Of a DNA stretch of 64,000 bases, positions 40,576-48,810 are shown one piece after another; positions within the stretch are counted from its first letter, which is position 1, and each line of letters opens with the position of its first letter. The notes beneath the pieces were generated by a model, which saw only the letters and a program-made list of their open reading frames with translations, was not told where the DNA came from and made no database searches. Where the stretch lies: the NCBI RefSeq assembly GCF_024160145.1, contig NZ_JAMYWQ010000026.1, forward strand, positions 1-64,000, written 5' to 3'. This DNA comes from Serratia nevei (GTDB taxonomy: Bacteria; Pseudomonadota; Gammaproteobacteria; Enterobacterales; Enterobacteriaceae). The translations under genes and the position numbers were made by a program.

Positions 40576-41355
40576 ATGTCTGAAGTAGCTGTAGTGATTG
40601 GCGGCGGCCAAACGTTAGGCGCCTTTTTGTCCCACGGGCTGGCGCAGGCCGGTTATCGGGTGGCGGTGGCCGATCTGAACGCCGGCAATGCCAATCAGGT
40701 GGCACAGCAGATCAACGAGGAATTTGGCGCGGGCTGCGCCTGCGGTTTTCAGGCCGACGCCACCGACGAGCAGAGCGTGATCGCGCTGGCGGCGGCGGTT
40801 GACCGGGCGTTCGGCCAGGCCAACCTGCTGGTGTACAGCGCCGGCATCGCCAAGGCGGCGCCGATCACCGATTTCCCGCTGGGCGACTTCGATCGCTCGC
40901 TGCAGGTGAACCTGGTGGGCTATTTCCTCTGCGCCCGCGAGTTCTCGCGCCTGATGATCCGCGACGGCATCGCCGGGCGCATCATTCAGATCAACTCCAA
41001 GTCCGGCAAGGTCGGCAGCAAGCACAACTCCGGCTACAGCGCCGCCAAGTTCGGCGGCGTGGGGCTGACGCAGTCGCTGGCGCTCGATCTGGCGGAGTAT
41101 GGCATTACCGTGCATTCGCTGATGCTCGGCAACCTGCTGAAGTCGCCGATGTTCCAGTCGCTGCTGCCGCAGTACGCGCAAAAGCTGGGCATCGCGCCGG
41201 ATCAGGTGGAGCAGTACTACATCGACAAGGTGCCGCTGAAGCGCGGCTGCGACTACCAGGACGTGCTGGACACCCTGCTGTTCTACGCCAGCGACAAGGC
41301 CTCTTACTGCACCGGCCAGTCGATCAACATCACCGGCGGCCAGGTCATGTTCTGA
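40576..41355 (+). CDS. srlD: Sorbitol-6-phosphate 2-dehydrogenase SrlD
   Basis: Short-chain dehydrogenase that oxidises sorbitol 6-phosphate to fructose 6-phosphate with NAD+. The 259 residues (same as E. coli) have a glycine-rich nucleotide loop GGGQTLG at 9-15, Asp33 of the NAD site, SAGIAKA, and the catalytic Tyr154 and Lys158 (YSAAKFG) with Ser141 or Ser143. AAGGAG lies upstream. A hairpin separates it from srlM. Confidence 0.95.
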   Translation: MSEVAVVIGGGQTLGAFLSHGLAQAGYRVAVADLNAGNANQVAQQINEEFGAGCACGFQADATDEQSVIALAAAVDRAFGQANLLVYSAGIAKAAPITDFPLGDFDRSLQVNLVGYFLCAREFSRLMIRDGIAGRIIQINSKSGKVGSKHNSGYSAAKFGGVGLTQSLALDLAEYGITVHSLMLGNLLKSPMFQSLLPQYAQKLGIAPDQVEQYYIDKVPLKRGCDYQDVLDTLLFYASDKASYCTGQSINITGGQVMF

Positions 41356-41365
41356 CGCCATCGAC

Positions 41366-41389
41366 GCCCCCTTCCGCCGAAGGGGGCTT
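41366..41389 (+). other. Intra-operon hairpin between srlD and srlM
   Basis: Perfect eight-base GC stem 41366-41373 / 41380-41387 with a six-base loop and only TT after it. It sits just before the srlM ribosome binding site. It may lower expression of the regulatory genes srlM-srlR-srlQ relative to the enzyme genes, by partial termination or by blocking 3' decay. Confidence 0.6.
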
Positions 41390-41401
41390 AAGGAGAACCC
41401 C

Positions 41402-41758
41402 ATGACACAAGCTCTGATCGCCTTCGCGCTGTTGGCCTGGCTGCTGCAAATCGCCTTCGGCTGGTGGCAACTGCAGCGCTTCAACCGCGCCTTCGACGGC
41501 CTGTGCCGGCTGGGCGCCGTCGGCGTTGGCCGCTCCGGCGGCCGTTTCCGCCCGCGGGTGGTGCTGGCATTGGCCTTCGACGCCGATCGGCGGGTGTGCG
41601 GCAGCCTGTTGCTGCGCGGCCTGACCGTTTTCGCCCGGCCCCGCCCGCTGCCTCGATTGCACGGTTTGCATCAGCGGGATTTGCGCCCGGATGTGATCTT
41701 CCCCGAGGATCGCGCATGCCGGTCTGCACTATCGTTAGCGATTAAACCCAAATCGTGA
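41402..41758 (+). CDS. srlM: Sorbitol operon activator SrlM (GutM)
   Basis: A 118-residue protein (E. coli GutM 119), described genetically as an activator of the srl operon. It opens with a hydrophobic helix (about 3-22) and carries FNRAFDGLCRLGAVGVGRSGGRFRPRVV and the late LRPDVIFPEDRACRSALSLAIK, all matching GutM. There is no recognisable HTH, so how it acts is unclear. AGGAG precedes the ATG. Confidence 0.9.
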   Translation: MTQALIAFALLAWLLQIAFGWWQLQRFNRAFDGLCRLGAVGVGRSGGRFRPRVVLALAFDADRRVCGSLLLRGLTVFARPRPLPRLHGLHQRDLRPDVIFPEDRACRSALSLAIKPKS

Positions 41759-41841
41759 TATTTTCACATTAAAAGACATTACCTTTCATAGTGAATTATT
41801 CAGCGAGGGGAAATGCCCAACTCTTGTGAACGGGAATCGCG

Positions 41842-42615
41842 ATGAAACCAAAGCAGCGGCAGGCCGCTATCCTTGAATATCTACAGCGGCATGGCAAAAC
41901 GGCAGTGGACGCCCTGGCCGAGCATTTCTCCACCACCGGCACCACCATCCGCAAGGATCTCACCCTGCTGGAAGAAGAAGGCGAGGTGATCCGTACCTAC
42001 GGCGGCGTGGTGCTCAGCCGCGACGACGGCGATCAGCCGATCGACCGCAAAACCCATATCAATACCGAGAAAAAACGCCACATCGCCAGCGCCGCCGTGG
42101 CGCTGATCGCCGACGGCGACTCGCTGATCTTCGATGCCGGCAGCACGGTGCTGCAGATGGTGCCGCACCTGGCGCAGTTCAATAACATCACGGTGATGAC
42201 CAACAGCCTGACCATCGTCAACGCGCTGGTGGAGCTGGACAACGATCAGACCATCCTGATGCCCGGCGGCACCTACCGCAAAAAATCGGCCTCGTTCCAC
42301 GGCAGCCTGGCCGAATCGGCGTTTCAGCAGTTCAGCTTCGACAAACTGTTTATCGGCGCGGACGGCGTCGATCTCAACGCCGGTGTCACCACCTTCAACG
42401 AAGTGCACAACGTCAGCAAAGCGATGTGCGAAGCCGCCGGCCGCATCATTCTGTTGGTAGACTCCTCGAAATTCGGCCGCAAGAGCCCGAACGTGGTGTG
42501 CGAACTCAGCGCCGTCGATACGCTGATCACCGACCGAGACATCAACCCCGATTACCTCGCCGCCCTGCAGGCGAAAGGCATCAATATCCTTCTGGTAGGA
42601 GACCCCGATGAGTAA
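41842..42615 (+). CDS. srlR: Sorbitol operon repressor SrlR (GutR), DeoR family
   Basis: A 257-residue DeoR-family repressor, the length of E. coli GutR. Residues 1-57 hold the HTH ([26 protein letters not shown]). The rest is the sugar-phosphate-binding domain, with [19 protein letters not shown] and [15 protein letters not shown]. The likely inducer is sorbitol or its phosphate. Its target is probably the CTTTCA repeats before srlA. The stop overlaps srlQ by eight bases. Confidence 0.93.
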   Translation: MKPKQRQAAILEYLQRHGKTAVDALAEHFSTTGTTIRKDLTLLEEEGEVIRTYGGVVLSRDDGDQPIDRKTHINTEKKRHIASAAVALIADGDSLIFDAGSTVLQMVPHLAQFNNITVMTNSLTIVNALVELDNDQTILMPGGTYRKKSASFHGSLAESAFQQFSFDKLFIGADGVDLNAGVTTFNEVHNVSKAMCEAAGRIILLVDSSKFGRKSPNVVCELSAVDTLITDRDINPDYLAALQAKGINILLVGDPDE

Positions 42616-43579
42616 CGCCAACGCCCTGCTCGCCTTCGCCCGCGAAACGCTGGAGATCGAGCTGACCGAAGCGCAACGCCTGCTGGCGCGGCTGGATGAC
42701 AACTTCGTCTGCGCCTGCGAACTGCTGCTGAACTGCCGTGGCAAAGCGGTGATTTCCGGCATCGGCAAATCCGGCCATATCGGCAAGAAGATCGCCGCGT
42801 CGCTGGCCAGCACCGGCACGCCGTCGTTCTTCGTGCACCCGGCGGAGGCGCTGCACGGCGATCTCGGCATGATCGGCGCCGACGACGTGGTGGTCTTCAT
42901 CTCCTACTCCGGCCGCGCCAAAGAGCTGGATCTGATCCTGCCGCTGCTGGCGGAGAACGGTATTCCGGTGATCGCCGTCACCGGCGGCAAAGAGTCGCCT
43001 TTGGCGCTGGCCGCGGCCTGCGTGCTGGATATCGGCGTCGAGCGCGAAGCCTGCCCAATGGGGCTGGCGCCGACCTCCAGCGCGGTCAACACCCTGATGA
43101 TGGGCGATGCCCTGGCGATGGCGCTGATGCGCCAGCGCGGGTTCAACGCGGAAGATTTCGCCCGCTCCCACCCGGGCGGCAGCCTGGGGGCGCGGCTGCT
43201 GAACCGCGTGCATCACCTGATGCGCACCGGCGATCGCCTGCCGCGCGTAAGCGAAAGCGCCAACGTGATGGAAGCGATGCTGGAGCTGAGCCGCACCGGG
43301 CTCGGGTTAGTGGCGGTCTGCGACGCGCAGCAGCGGGTGGTGGGCGTGTTTACCGACGGCGACCTGCGTCGCTGGCTGGTGAAGGGCAACAGCCTGCAGG
43401 ATCCGCTCAGCCCGGCGATCACCCGCCCCGGCTACCGGCTGCCGGAGCAGTGGCGCGCCGGCGAGGCGCTGGAAGCGCTGCACGAACAGCACATCAGCGC
43501 GGCCCCGGTGGTCGATATGGACGGCGTGCTGGTGGGAGCGCTCAACCTGCACGATCTGCATCAGGCCGGCATCGGCTGA
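42608..43579 (+). CDS. srlQ: D-arabinose 5-phosphate isomerase SrlQ (GutQ)
   Basis: A 323-residue sugar isomerase that interconverts ribulose 5-phosphate and arabinose 5-phosphate, the Kdo precursor; paralogue of KdsD. An SIS domain occupies about 35-175 ([35 protein letters not shown]) and two CBS domains fill 205-320. Arabinose 5-phosphate is thought to help induce the srl operon. It is the last gene of the operon and is followed by a strong hairpin. Confidence 0.94.
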   Translation: MSNANALLAFARETLEIELTEAQRLLARLDDNFVCACELLLNCRGKAVISGIGKSGHIGKKIAASLASTGTPSFFVHPAEALHGDLGMIGADDVVVFISYSGRAKELDLILPLLAENGIPVIAVTGGKESPLALAAACVLDIGVEREACPMGLAPTSSAVNTLMMGDALAMALMRQRGFNAEDFARSHPGGSLGARLLNRVHHLMRTGDRLPRVSESANVMEAMLELSRTGLGLVAVCDAQQRVVGVFTDGDLRRWLVKGNSLQDPLSPAITRPGYRLPEQWRAGEALEALHEQHISAAPVVDMDGVLVGALNLHDLHQAGIG

Positions 43580-43585
43580 TCAACG

Positions 43586-43613
43586 CCGGGGGCGCCGTCA
43601 CCGGCGCCTCCGG
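43586..43613. terminator. Hairpin between srlQ and ivy, possible bidirectional terminator
   Basis: Twelve-base stem 43586-43597 / 43602-43613 with one G-T wobble and loop TCAC, between convergent genes. Neither side has a clear T-run. Confidence 0.45.
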
Positions 43614-43618
43614 TCAGA

Positions 43619-44077
43619 TTATTTCCAGTCGGGATTGTTCTCGAACTGCTGCTTCAGCAGCGCTTTCATGTCGTCATCCGGCTTGCCGAGCCACTGGTAC
43701 TTGGCGTATTTCTTCGGATGGTCGACGGCTTCCGGCCGGTCTGCCACTTCTACCCGCACGCCCCAGGCCTGGGATTTGTCCGCGCTGAACGCCACGATCA
43801 AAAAGTTGTTGCCGCAATCGTGCGGTTTGCACAGGTTGCCGACCAGATACGCTTTGCCCTTCCAGTCCAAATTCTGCGCCGGCGTAGAGGTGCCGACGCC
43901 CTTGCGCGCCCAACCCGGCATCCGCGCCTGGCCTTTCACCATGTTTTGCCAGCTGGCCTGATACCCCGGCTGCTGAATCAAATCCGACGTGGTGACGATC
44001 TGCTGGGCAACGCTGCCCGCGCTGAAGCTGAGCAGTGCGCCGAAAAGGGCGCAACGCAGCGCCTGGTGTCCCGTCAT
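43619..44077 (-). CDS. ivy: Ivy-family periplasmic lysozyme inhibitor
   Basis: A 152-residue secreted protein with a signal peptide (about 1-24, cut near SVAQQ). The hallmark CKPHDC loop (83-88) is the segment that plugs the active site of vertebrate C-type lysozyme in E. coli Ivy. WQNMVKGQARMPGWARKG and TPAQNL also match. It protects peptidoglycan from host lysozyme and possibly from the cell's own lytic transglycosylases. It is convergent with srlQ and downstream of thiD on the same strand. Confidence 0.9.
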   Translation of the reverse strand: MTGHQALRCALFGALLSFSAGSVAQQIVTTSDLIQQPGYQASWQNMVKGQARMPGWARKGVGTSTPAQNLDWKGKAYLVGNLCKPHDCGNNFLIVAFSADKSQAWGVRVEVADRPEAVDHPKKYAKYQWLGKPDDDMKALLKQQFENNPDWK

Positions 44078-44161
44078 AGTCCTTCTCCCTAGGTTAAATC
44101 AGGTTTCGCCCATAAAACCGGGCCTGAACCAGTCAGACCACGGCTGCGGCAAAAAGTTGAC

Positions 44162-44965
44162 TCACCACCAGGCGTGAAAATGATGCACCGGCCCGATGCC
44201 GTGCCCCACTTCCAGCGTGTCCGCCTGTTGCAGCGCTTGTTGCAGATAGTCTTTGGCGGCGGCCACCGTCGCCGCCCAGTCGGCATGGCGCGGGCGCAGC
44301 GCCGCCAGCGCGGCCGAGAGCGTGCAACCGGTGCCGTGGGTGTGGCGGGTGGCGACGCGCGGTGCAGTAAAGCGCTGCTCGCCTTCGGCGGTAAACAACC
44401 AGTCCGGGCTCTCGCTTTCGCTCAGGTGCCCCCCCTTCATCAGCACCGCCCGGCAGCCCATCGCCAGCAGCGCCCGCCCCTGTTCGCGCATCTGCGCTTC
44501 ATCTTCCGCCGTCGCACAGGCCAGCAGCGCCGCCGCTTCCGGCAGGTTCGGCGTGATGATCGACACCTGCGGCAACAGCTCGCGCCGAATAGACGCCACC
44601 GCCTCCGGCGCCAGCAGCGGATCGCCGCTTTTCGCCAACATCACGGTGTCCAGCACCACGAATTCCGGCCGGTAATGGCGCAGGCGTTCAGCCACTGCCT
44701 GCACGATGTCGGCATTGGCCAGCATACCGATCTTGACGCTGTCGATGCGCACGTCGCTGAATACCGAGTCCAGCTGCGCGGCGACGAACGCCGGATCGAT
44801 GTGATACACCGACTGCACACCGCGGGTATTCTGCGCCACCAGCGCGGTGATCACCGAGGTGCCGTAGGCGCCGAGCGCCGAGAAAGTCTTCAGATCGGCC
44901 TGAATGCCGGCGCCGCCGCTGGGATCGGTGCCGGCGATGGTCAGGGCGTTGATGCGTTTCATCAT
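44162..44965 (-). CDS. thiD: Hydroxymethylpyrimidine (phosphate) kinase ThiD
   Basis: Phosphorylates HMP and HMP-phosphate in thiamin synthesis and salvage. The 267 residues (E. coli 266) have the ribokinase-fold signature [22 protein letters not shown], the KIGMLAN turn, and the anion-hole and catalytic base region [14 protein letters not shown]. The start overlaps the thiM stop (ATGA), so translation is likely coupled. The pair is controlled by the upstream TPP riboswitch. Confidence 0.95.
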   Translation of the reverse strand: MMKRINALTIAGTDPSGGAGIQADLKTFSALGAYGTSVITALVAQNTRGVQSVYHIDPAFVAAQLDSVFSDVRIDSVKIGMLANADIVQAVAERLRHYRPEFVVLDTVMLAKSGDPLLAPEAVASIRRELLPQVSIITPNLPEAAALLACATAEDEAQMREQGRALLAMGCRAVLMKGGHLSESESPDWLFTAEGEQRFTAPRVATRHTHGTGCTLSAALAALRPRHADWAATVAAAKDYLQQALQQADTLEVGHGIGPVHHFHAWW

Positions 44966-45753
44966 AGATCCTCCCCGCGCAGCCGATACAGGGCGTCGAG
45001 GAACGCCGGCGTAAAGCTGCCCGGCCCGCCGGCATGCCTGGCCGCCAGACCGCCGCAGTGGGACATCACCCGGCAGGCGGTGGCCACATTATCCAGGCGA
45101 TCGCCCGGCAGGGCGCAAAACGCCGCCACCACCGCCGACAGCGCACAGCCGGTGCCCACCACCCGCGTCATCAGCGGGGAGCCGCCTTCGATCGCCCAGT
45201 CGCGCTGGCCGTCGGTGACGTAATCCACCGCGCCGGTAACCGCCACCACCGCGCCGCTGCGCTGCGCCAGCTCACGCGCGGCGGGCAGCGCCGCCAGCGA
45301 ATCGTCGCCGCTGTCCACACCGCGGCCGCTGGCCAGCAGCCCGCTGAGCGCCATGATTTCCGAGGCGTTGCCGCGTATCGCCGCCGGCTTCTCGTCCAGC
45401 AGCTGTTTGGCGAAGGCGGTGCGGTAGGAGAGCGCGCCGACCGCCACCGGATCCAGCGTCCAGGGCTTGCCGGCCTGATTGGCGGCGGCCACCGCCGCCC
45501 GCATCGATTCGGCGCGCAGCGCATTGAGGGTACCGACGTTGATCAGCAGGCCGTCGGCCAACGCGCTGAACTGCGCCGCCTCTTGCGGCTCCACCACCAT
45601 CGCCGGGGAGGCGCCGAGCGCCAGCAGCACGTTGGCGGTCAGCGATTGCACCACTTCGTTGGTCAGGCAGTGGATCAGCGGAGGCCGCTGTTGGAATTGG
45701 GTCAGACAGGCCGCGGCGCGGGCGCCGGGCAGTGCATCAGGTCGAGCGATCAT
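44962..45753 (-). CDS. thiM: Hydroxyethylthiazole kinase ThiM
   Basis: Salvages the thiazole half of thiamin by phosphorylating 5-(2-hydroxyethyl)-4-methylthiazole. The 263 residues show the family landmarks [35 protein letters not shown] and [15 protein letters not shown] (catalytic Cys). A very strong GGGAGGAG ribosome binding site lies right before the ATG, partly inside the stem of the riboswitch expression platform. Confidence 0.95.
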   Translation of the reverse strand: MIARPDALPGARAAACLTQFQQRPPLIHCLTNEVVQSLTANVLLALGASPAMVVEPQEAAQFSALADGLLINVGTLNALRAESMRAAVAAANQAGKPWTLDPVAVGALSYRTAFAKQLLDEKPAAIRGNASEIMALSGLLASGRGVDSGDDSLAALPAARELAQRSGAVVAVTGAVDYVTDGQRDWAIEGGSPLMTRVVGTGCALSAVVAAFCALPGDRLDNVATACRVMSHCGGLAARHAGGPGSFTPAFLDALYRLRGEDL

Positions 45754-45759
45754 ACTCCT

Positions 45760-45794
45760 CCCAACCGGCGTTCAAGAAGGCGGCGCCGGTTGGG
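45760..45794 (-). promoter_or_regulatory. Expression-platform hairpin of the thiM riboswitch
   Basis: Perfect 11-base stem 45784-45794 / 45760-45770 with a 13-base loop. The 3' arm contains the first GGG of the thiM Shine-Dalgarno region and ends next to AGGAG, so it can limit ribosome access. Confidence 0.65.
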
Positions 45795-45802
45795 CGGCCG
45801 TG

Positions 45803-45879
45803 ACTTCCCTACGCTGGCATTATCCAGATCAGGTAATACGGGTATTTCTCAGCCTTCACCAGGAAGGGCACCCCGAGTC
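45803..45879 (-). ncRNA. TPP riboswitch (THI element) of thiMD
   Basis: On the minus strand the conserved THI-box blocks appear in order: CGGGGTGCCC, GGCTGAGAAATACCC, ACCTGATCTGGATAATGCC and GCGTAGGGAA, closed by a GACT/AGTC stem. High thiamin pyrophosphate should turn off thiM-thiD. In E. coli thiM this acts mainly on translation, which fits the ribosome binding site hairpin seen here. Confidence 0.95.
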
Positions 45880-46199
45880 ATGAAAATCAATAGGTTGTGA
45901 TCAACATTGCGTTAATCCCTGCACGGGATCATGCCAGCGGCGGCGCGGACAAACAAGCGAATAAATCAGCCGCACGCCTGATGGCGACTCCGGCGCTGGA
46001 GAGAAAGCCGAGAGACCGGCTTGCCGCCCAATAAACATCAAAATTACTGATAATTACTGAGCCTGCGCTGCGCCCCGCCTTAACGCGGAAAATCACGTCA
46101 ACCGCTTTCAACAGGCGCAAAAAGTGTTACCGGAGGCAGGAGTCGCATGCGGGCGCTAGACACAACTCATCAGATCTCATTACTATAGCCACACACTTT
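45880..46199. other. Intergenic region between the thiMD leader and the AraC-type gene
   Basis: About 320 bp with no supported gene. It must carry the thiM promoter (leftward) and that of the AraC-type gene. TACTAT at 46181-46186 could be a -10 for the latter, but the mRNA leader would then be only a few bases long. Confidence 0.4.
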
Positions 46200-47054
46200 A
46201 TGAGTCATGGTGCTATGCCAGAAATCACTGAATCCATTTTCGTCAATTCAGATCTGCTTAATAAACATTTTGACCCCGACGCCATTGATACGCCCATCGT
46301 GTCGATCTACGCCTCTTTCTCCCAGGAGAAAGAACACTCGTTGCGTTCGAGAATGCACTCGCATACCAAAGGCCAGTTGGTCTATGTCAAATCGGGCGCC
46401 GCTATCGTCATGTTGGAAACGCGGATTTGCTCTGTGCTGCCGCACAAGCTGCTCTGGATCCCCGGCGGCGTTTCCCACAATGTGATCCTCCGCGACAATG
46501 TCGATTTTCGCGCCGTTTATCTCGACCAAAAACGCTTCGCGTCGCTGTCGAAAAGCGTCGAAATATTTACCGTCACGCCACTGCTGGAAGAGGTTATCGA
46601 GACCATGTGCCGCTCCCCTTTCCACACCGACTGGATGGCGGGCACCGAGTTCCATCTGCAATCCCTGCTCATCGATAAAATCCGGGTCGCCGCCCATCCC
46701 CCCACCTGGCCGGCTTTACCTAACGATTCCCGGGTACGCAATTACCTGCAGTGCTACCACCTGAAAGGCGAAATGGTGCCCCGATTGAATGAGCTGGCGT
46801 CCCACTGCGGCGCATCCGAGCGCACCATCCATCGGCTGTTCGTCCAGGGAACCGGCATGTGTTATCAGCAGTGGCGCCAGCAGGTGCGTTTGCAGTTGGC
46901 GCTGGAGTTGCTCACCACCAGCAAACCTATCACCGAGATCGCTCACTACCTCGAGTTCTCCACCACCAGCGCCTTTATCTCCTTTTTCAAACACTATAGG
47001 GACATCACGCCGAAAAAATACCGCGACCAATTGCTCAGGCCCAACGCACGTTGA
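46200..47054 (+). CDS. AraC-family regulator with cupin sensor domain
   Basis: A 284-residue transcription regulator. Residues about 30-135 are a cupin-like ligand domain (RMHSHTKGQLVYVKSGAAIV; LWIPGGVSHNVI). Residues about 185-280 are the two-HTH AraC domain (LNELASHCGASERTIHRLF; ITEIAHYLEFSTTSAFISFFKHY). This architecture is that of the NimR/RipA group, which often controls a neighbouring transporter. It converges on azlD with six bases between, so azlCD and the adjacent enzyme genes are plausible targets. The ATG at 46200 lacks a ribosome binding site; ATG 46215 is an alternative. Confidence 0.85.
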   Translation: MSHGAMPEITESIFVNSDLLNKHFDPDAIDTPIVSIYASFSQEKEHSLRSRMHSHTKGQLVYVKSGAAIVMLETRICSVLPHKLLWIPGGVSHNVILRDNVDFRAVYLDQKRFASLSKSVEIFTVTPLLEEVIETMCRSPFHTDWMAGTEFHLQSLLIDKIRVAAHPPTWPALPNDSRVRNYLQCYHLKGEMVPRLNELASHCGASERTIHRLFVQGTGMCYQQWRQQVRLQLALELLTTSKPITEIAHYLEFSTTSAFISFFKHYRDITPKKYRDQLLRPNAR

Positions 47055-47060
47055 TCGCGG

Positions 47061-47381
47061 TCAGCCAAGCCCGCCGCTCAGCCAAAACGTCGCCATGCCG
47101 AGCAGCAGCATCAAGGTGGCATTGCGCGTTTTCCACATCACCAGCGTCGCCACCAGCGCCGCGCACAGTTTTGGCGCCCCCTCAGCCGTCAGCGCCGAGG
47201 GAGACGCGATCAGGGCAGGCACGATCAGAGACACGATGGCCGTAGCCGGGATCAGTTTCAGCCACTCGCCCACCCGTTCGGGAAACGGCAGGCGGTCATT
47301 GAGCCACAGAAAAGAGTAGCGCAGCAGAAACGTCCCCAGGCTGCTGATGACCAGCACCCATAAAATCGTCGTTTCGCTCAT
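47061..47381 (-). CDS. azlD: AzlD-family branched-chain amino acid transport subunit
   Basis: A 106-residue membrane protein with about four helices (WVLVISSLGTFLLRYSFLWL; LKLIPATAIVSLIVPALIA; LCAALVATLVMWKT; TLMLLLGMATFWL). This is the small partner of AzlC-type exporters (AzlCD, YgaZH), which export valine-like or related amino acids. The start at 47381 overlaps the azlC stop by four bases (ATGA); the frame extends nine codons more into azlC. Confidence 0.88.
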   Translation of the reverse strand: MSETTILWVLVISSLGTFLLRYSFLWLNDRLPFPERVGEWLKLIPATAIVSLIVPALIASPSALTAEGAPKLCAALVATLVMWKTRNATLMLLLGMATFWLSGGLG

Positions 47382-48088
47382 GACGCTTCCCCACTGCGTT
47401 GAGACCACCGGGCCTTGTGATACAGGCCGCCGGCCAATACGCCCACGGCCATGGAAAACAAGAATCCCAGATTATAGGGCCATCCGCTGGTAAAGGCGGA
47501 CATCAGCCCGGCGCAGGCAGCCGCCACCAAGATAGGGGCGTTTTTCAACATCGGCACCAACAGGGAGATAAAGCACAGGGTGATGGCAAACTCCAGATGC
47601 CAGCCGGCGGGAATCAGCGGGCCGGCAAGGATCCCCACCGCCGTTCCCGCTTGCCACACCAGCCACATCGGCAGCGCCGTGCCGAAGTAATACAGCGTTT
47701 TCTCTTTTGCGCCCGGCGGCTGGGCCTGACAACGCAAAAACGTCAGCGCGTAAGTCTGATCGATCAGCACCTGCGCCGCCGCGAGCTTGGTCAGCGGAGT
47801 GAAATGGAGCTTCAACTGAGACAGCCCGGCGCTGTAGATGGCATAGCGAAAATTGATCGCAATGTGCGTGACGATCACGACGAACGGCGCCGCGCCGGCG
47901 GTCATCAGCGTGGCAGCGGCAATTTGTGAAGCGCCAGACATCAGCAACAAAGACGACAGCTGAGCAACCCAGGGCGTCATTCCCGCCTGAATGGCGCTGA
48001 CGCCGGTCAGCACGGCGAAGGGCAGCAGGCCCAGCAACAGGGGCATGGCGTCTTTATTGCCCTGAACAAAGAAAGACATCGGCTTCAT
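47378..48088 (-). CDS. azlC: AzlC-family amino acid exporter subunit
   Basis: A 236-residue inner-membrane protein with the AzlC signature: LLGLLPFAVLTGVSAIQAGM at the start, SGASQIAAATLMTAGA, and HIAINFRYAIYSAGLS. It forms the exporter with AzlD. It follows the enolase-like remnant by 65 bp on the same strand. The gap contains a six-base C/G hairpin (positions about 48112-48130) without a T-run, so it may be in one transcript with the UGSC gene. The exported compound may be an intermediate of the neighbouring enzymes. Confidence 0.9.
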   Translation of the reverse strand: MKPMSFFVQGNKDAMPLLLGLLPFAVLTGVSAIQAGMTPWVAQLSSLLLMSGASQIAAATLMTAGAAPFVVIVTHIAINFRYAIYSAGLSQLKLHFTPLTKLAAAQVLIDQTYALTFLRCQAQPPGAKEKTLYYFGTALPMWLVWQAGTAVGILAGPLIPAGWHLEFAITLCFISLLVPMLKNAPILVAAACAGLMSAFTSGWPYNLGFLFSMAVGVLAGGLYHKARWSQRSGEAS

Positions 48089-48153
48089 GGTACGGTTCTC
48101 GAGAATAAGCCTTCCCCCGCTGACGGGGGAGGCGATAAGGAGTACAGGCCAAA

Positions 48154-48810
48154 TCAGACTCTCTGCGCACTGGCGATCGCGTCCTGTAATCGCAGCAGCT
48201 GATTGTATTTGGCCATCGCCTCGGTGCGCGCCAGGGAGCCAAACTTCACCTTGGTGCCGTTCAGCGCCACCGCCAAATCGGCGATGCTGGTGTCCTCGGT
48301 TTCACCGGAGCGCCGTGAGAACACGATGCCGTATCCGGCCGCTTTGGCTGACGCCACCAGGTTCATGGTTTCACTCAGCGTACCGACCTGATTCGGTTTG
48401 ACTAAAATCGAGTTGGCCATCCGCATGGCGACGCCCTGCTCAAAGCGCGCCAGATTGGTGGTAAACAGATCGTCGCCCACCAGCTCTATTTCGCCGCCCA
48501 GCCGGCGCGTCAGCGCGACCCACCCGTCAAAGTCATCCTCACCCAACGGATCTTCCATCAGCAGGATCGGATAGCGCCCGCAGAGCGACGCCAGGTAATC
48601 AATAAAGGCCGCGGTCGTGAGCGTTCGCCCTTCAGCCGCCAGGTGATACCGGCCGTCTTTAAAGAACATCTCGGCCGCGATATCCATGCTCAACCCGACC
48701 TCCACACCCGGCTCATAGCCCGCTTTTTCAATGGCTTCCAGCAGCAGCGTCAGCCCCTGCTCATTGGAGCTTAGCGGCGGCAGGAAGCCGCCGGTGCCGG
48801 AGACGCCGGC
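48154..48810 (-). pseudogene. Truncated enolase homologue (C-terminal barrel only)
   Basis: The frame encodes the last ~220 residues of an enolase: GGFLPPL (aligned with GGFAPNL), MDIAAEMFFKDGRYHLA, MEDPLGEDDFDGW, LVGDDLFTTN, SILVKPNQVG, RRSGETEDTSIADLAV and AKYNQLLRL. Mg2+-ligand Asp/Glu/Asp and the catalytic Lys in ILVKPNQ are kept. The catalytic Glu of GDEGG is replaced by Thr (SGTGG) and the SHRSGE His by Arg. The N-terminal domain is absent. The frame lies one register off the upstream UGSC gene, whose end it overlaps. The first in-frame usable start is a GTG at 48705 (183 residues) without a ribosome binding site. Most likely a deletion remnant; a translated fragment is possible. Confidence 0.75.

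Noticed and set aside
45929..46120. 63-codon frame upstream of the AraC-type gene
   Set aside because: No ribosome binding site, no recognisable protein features, and it lies in a likely promoter region.
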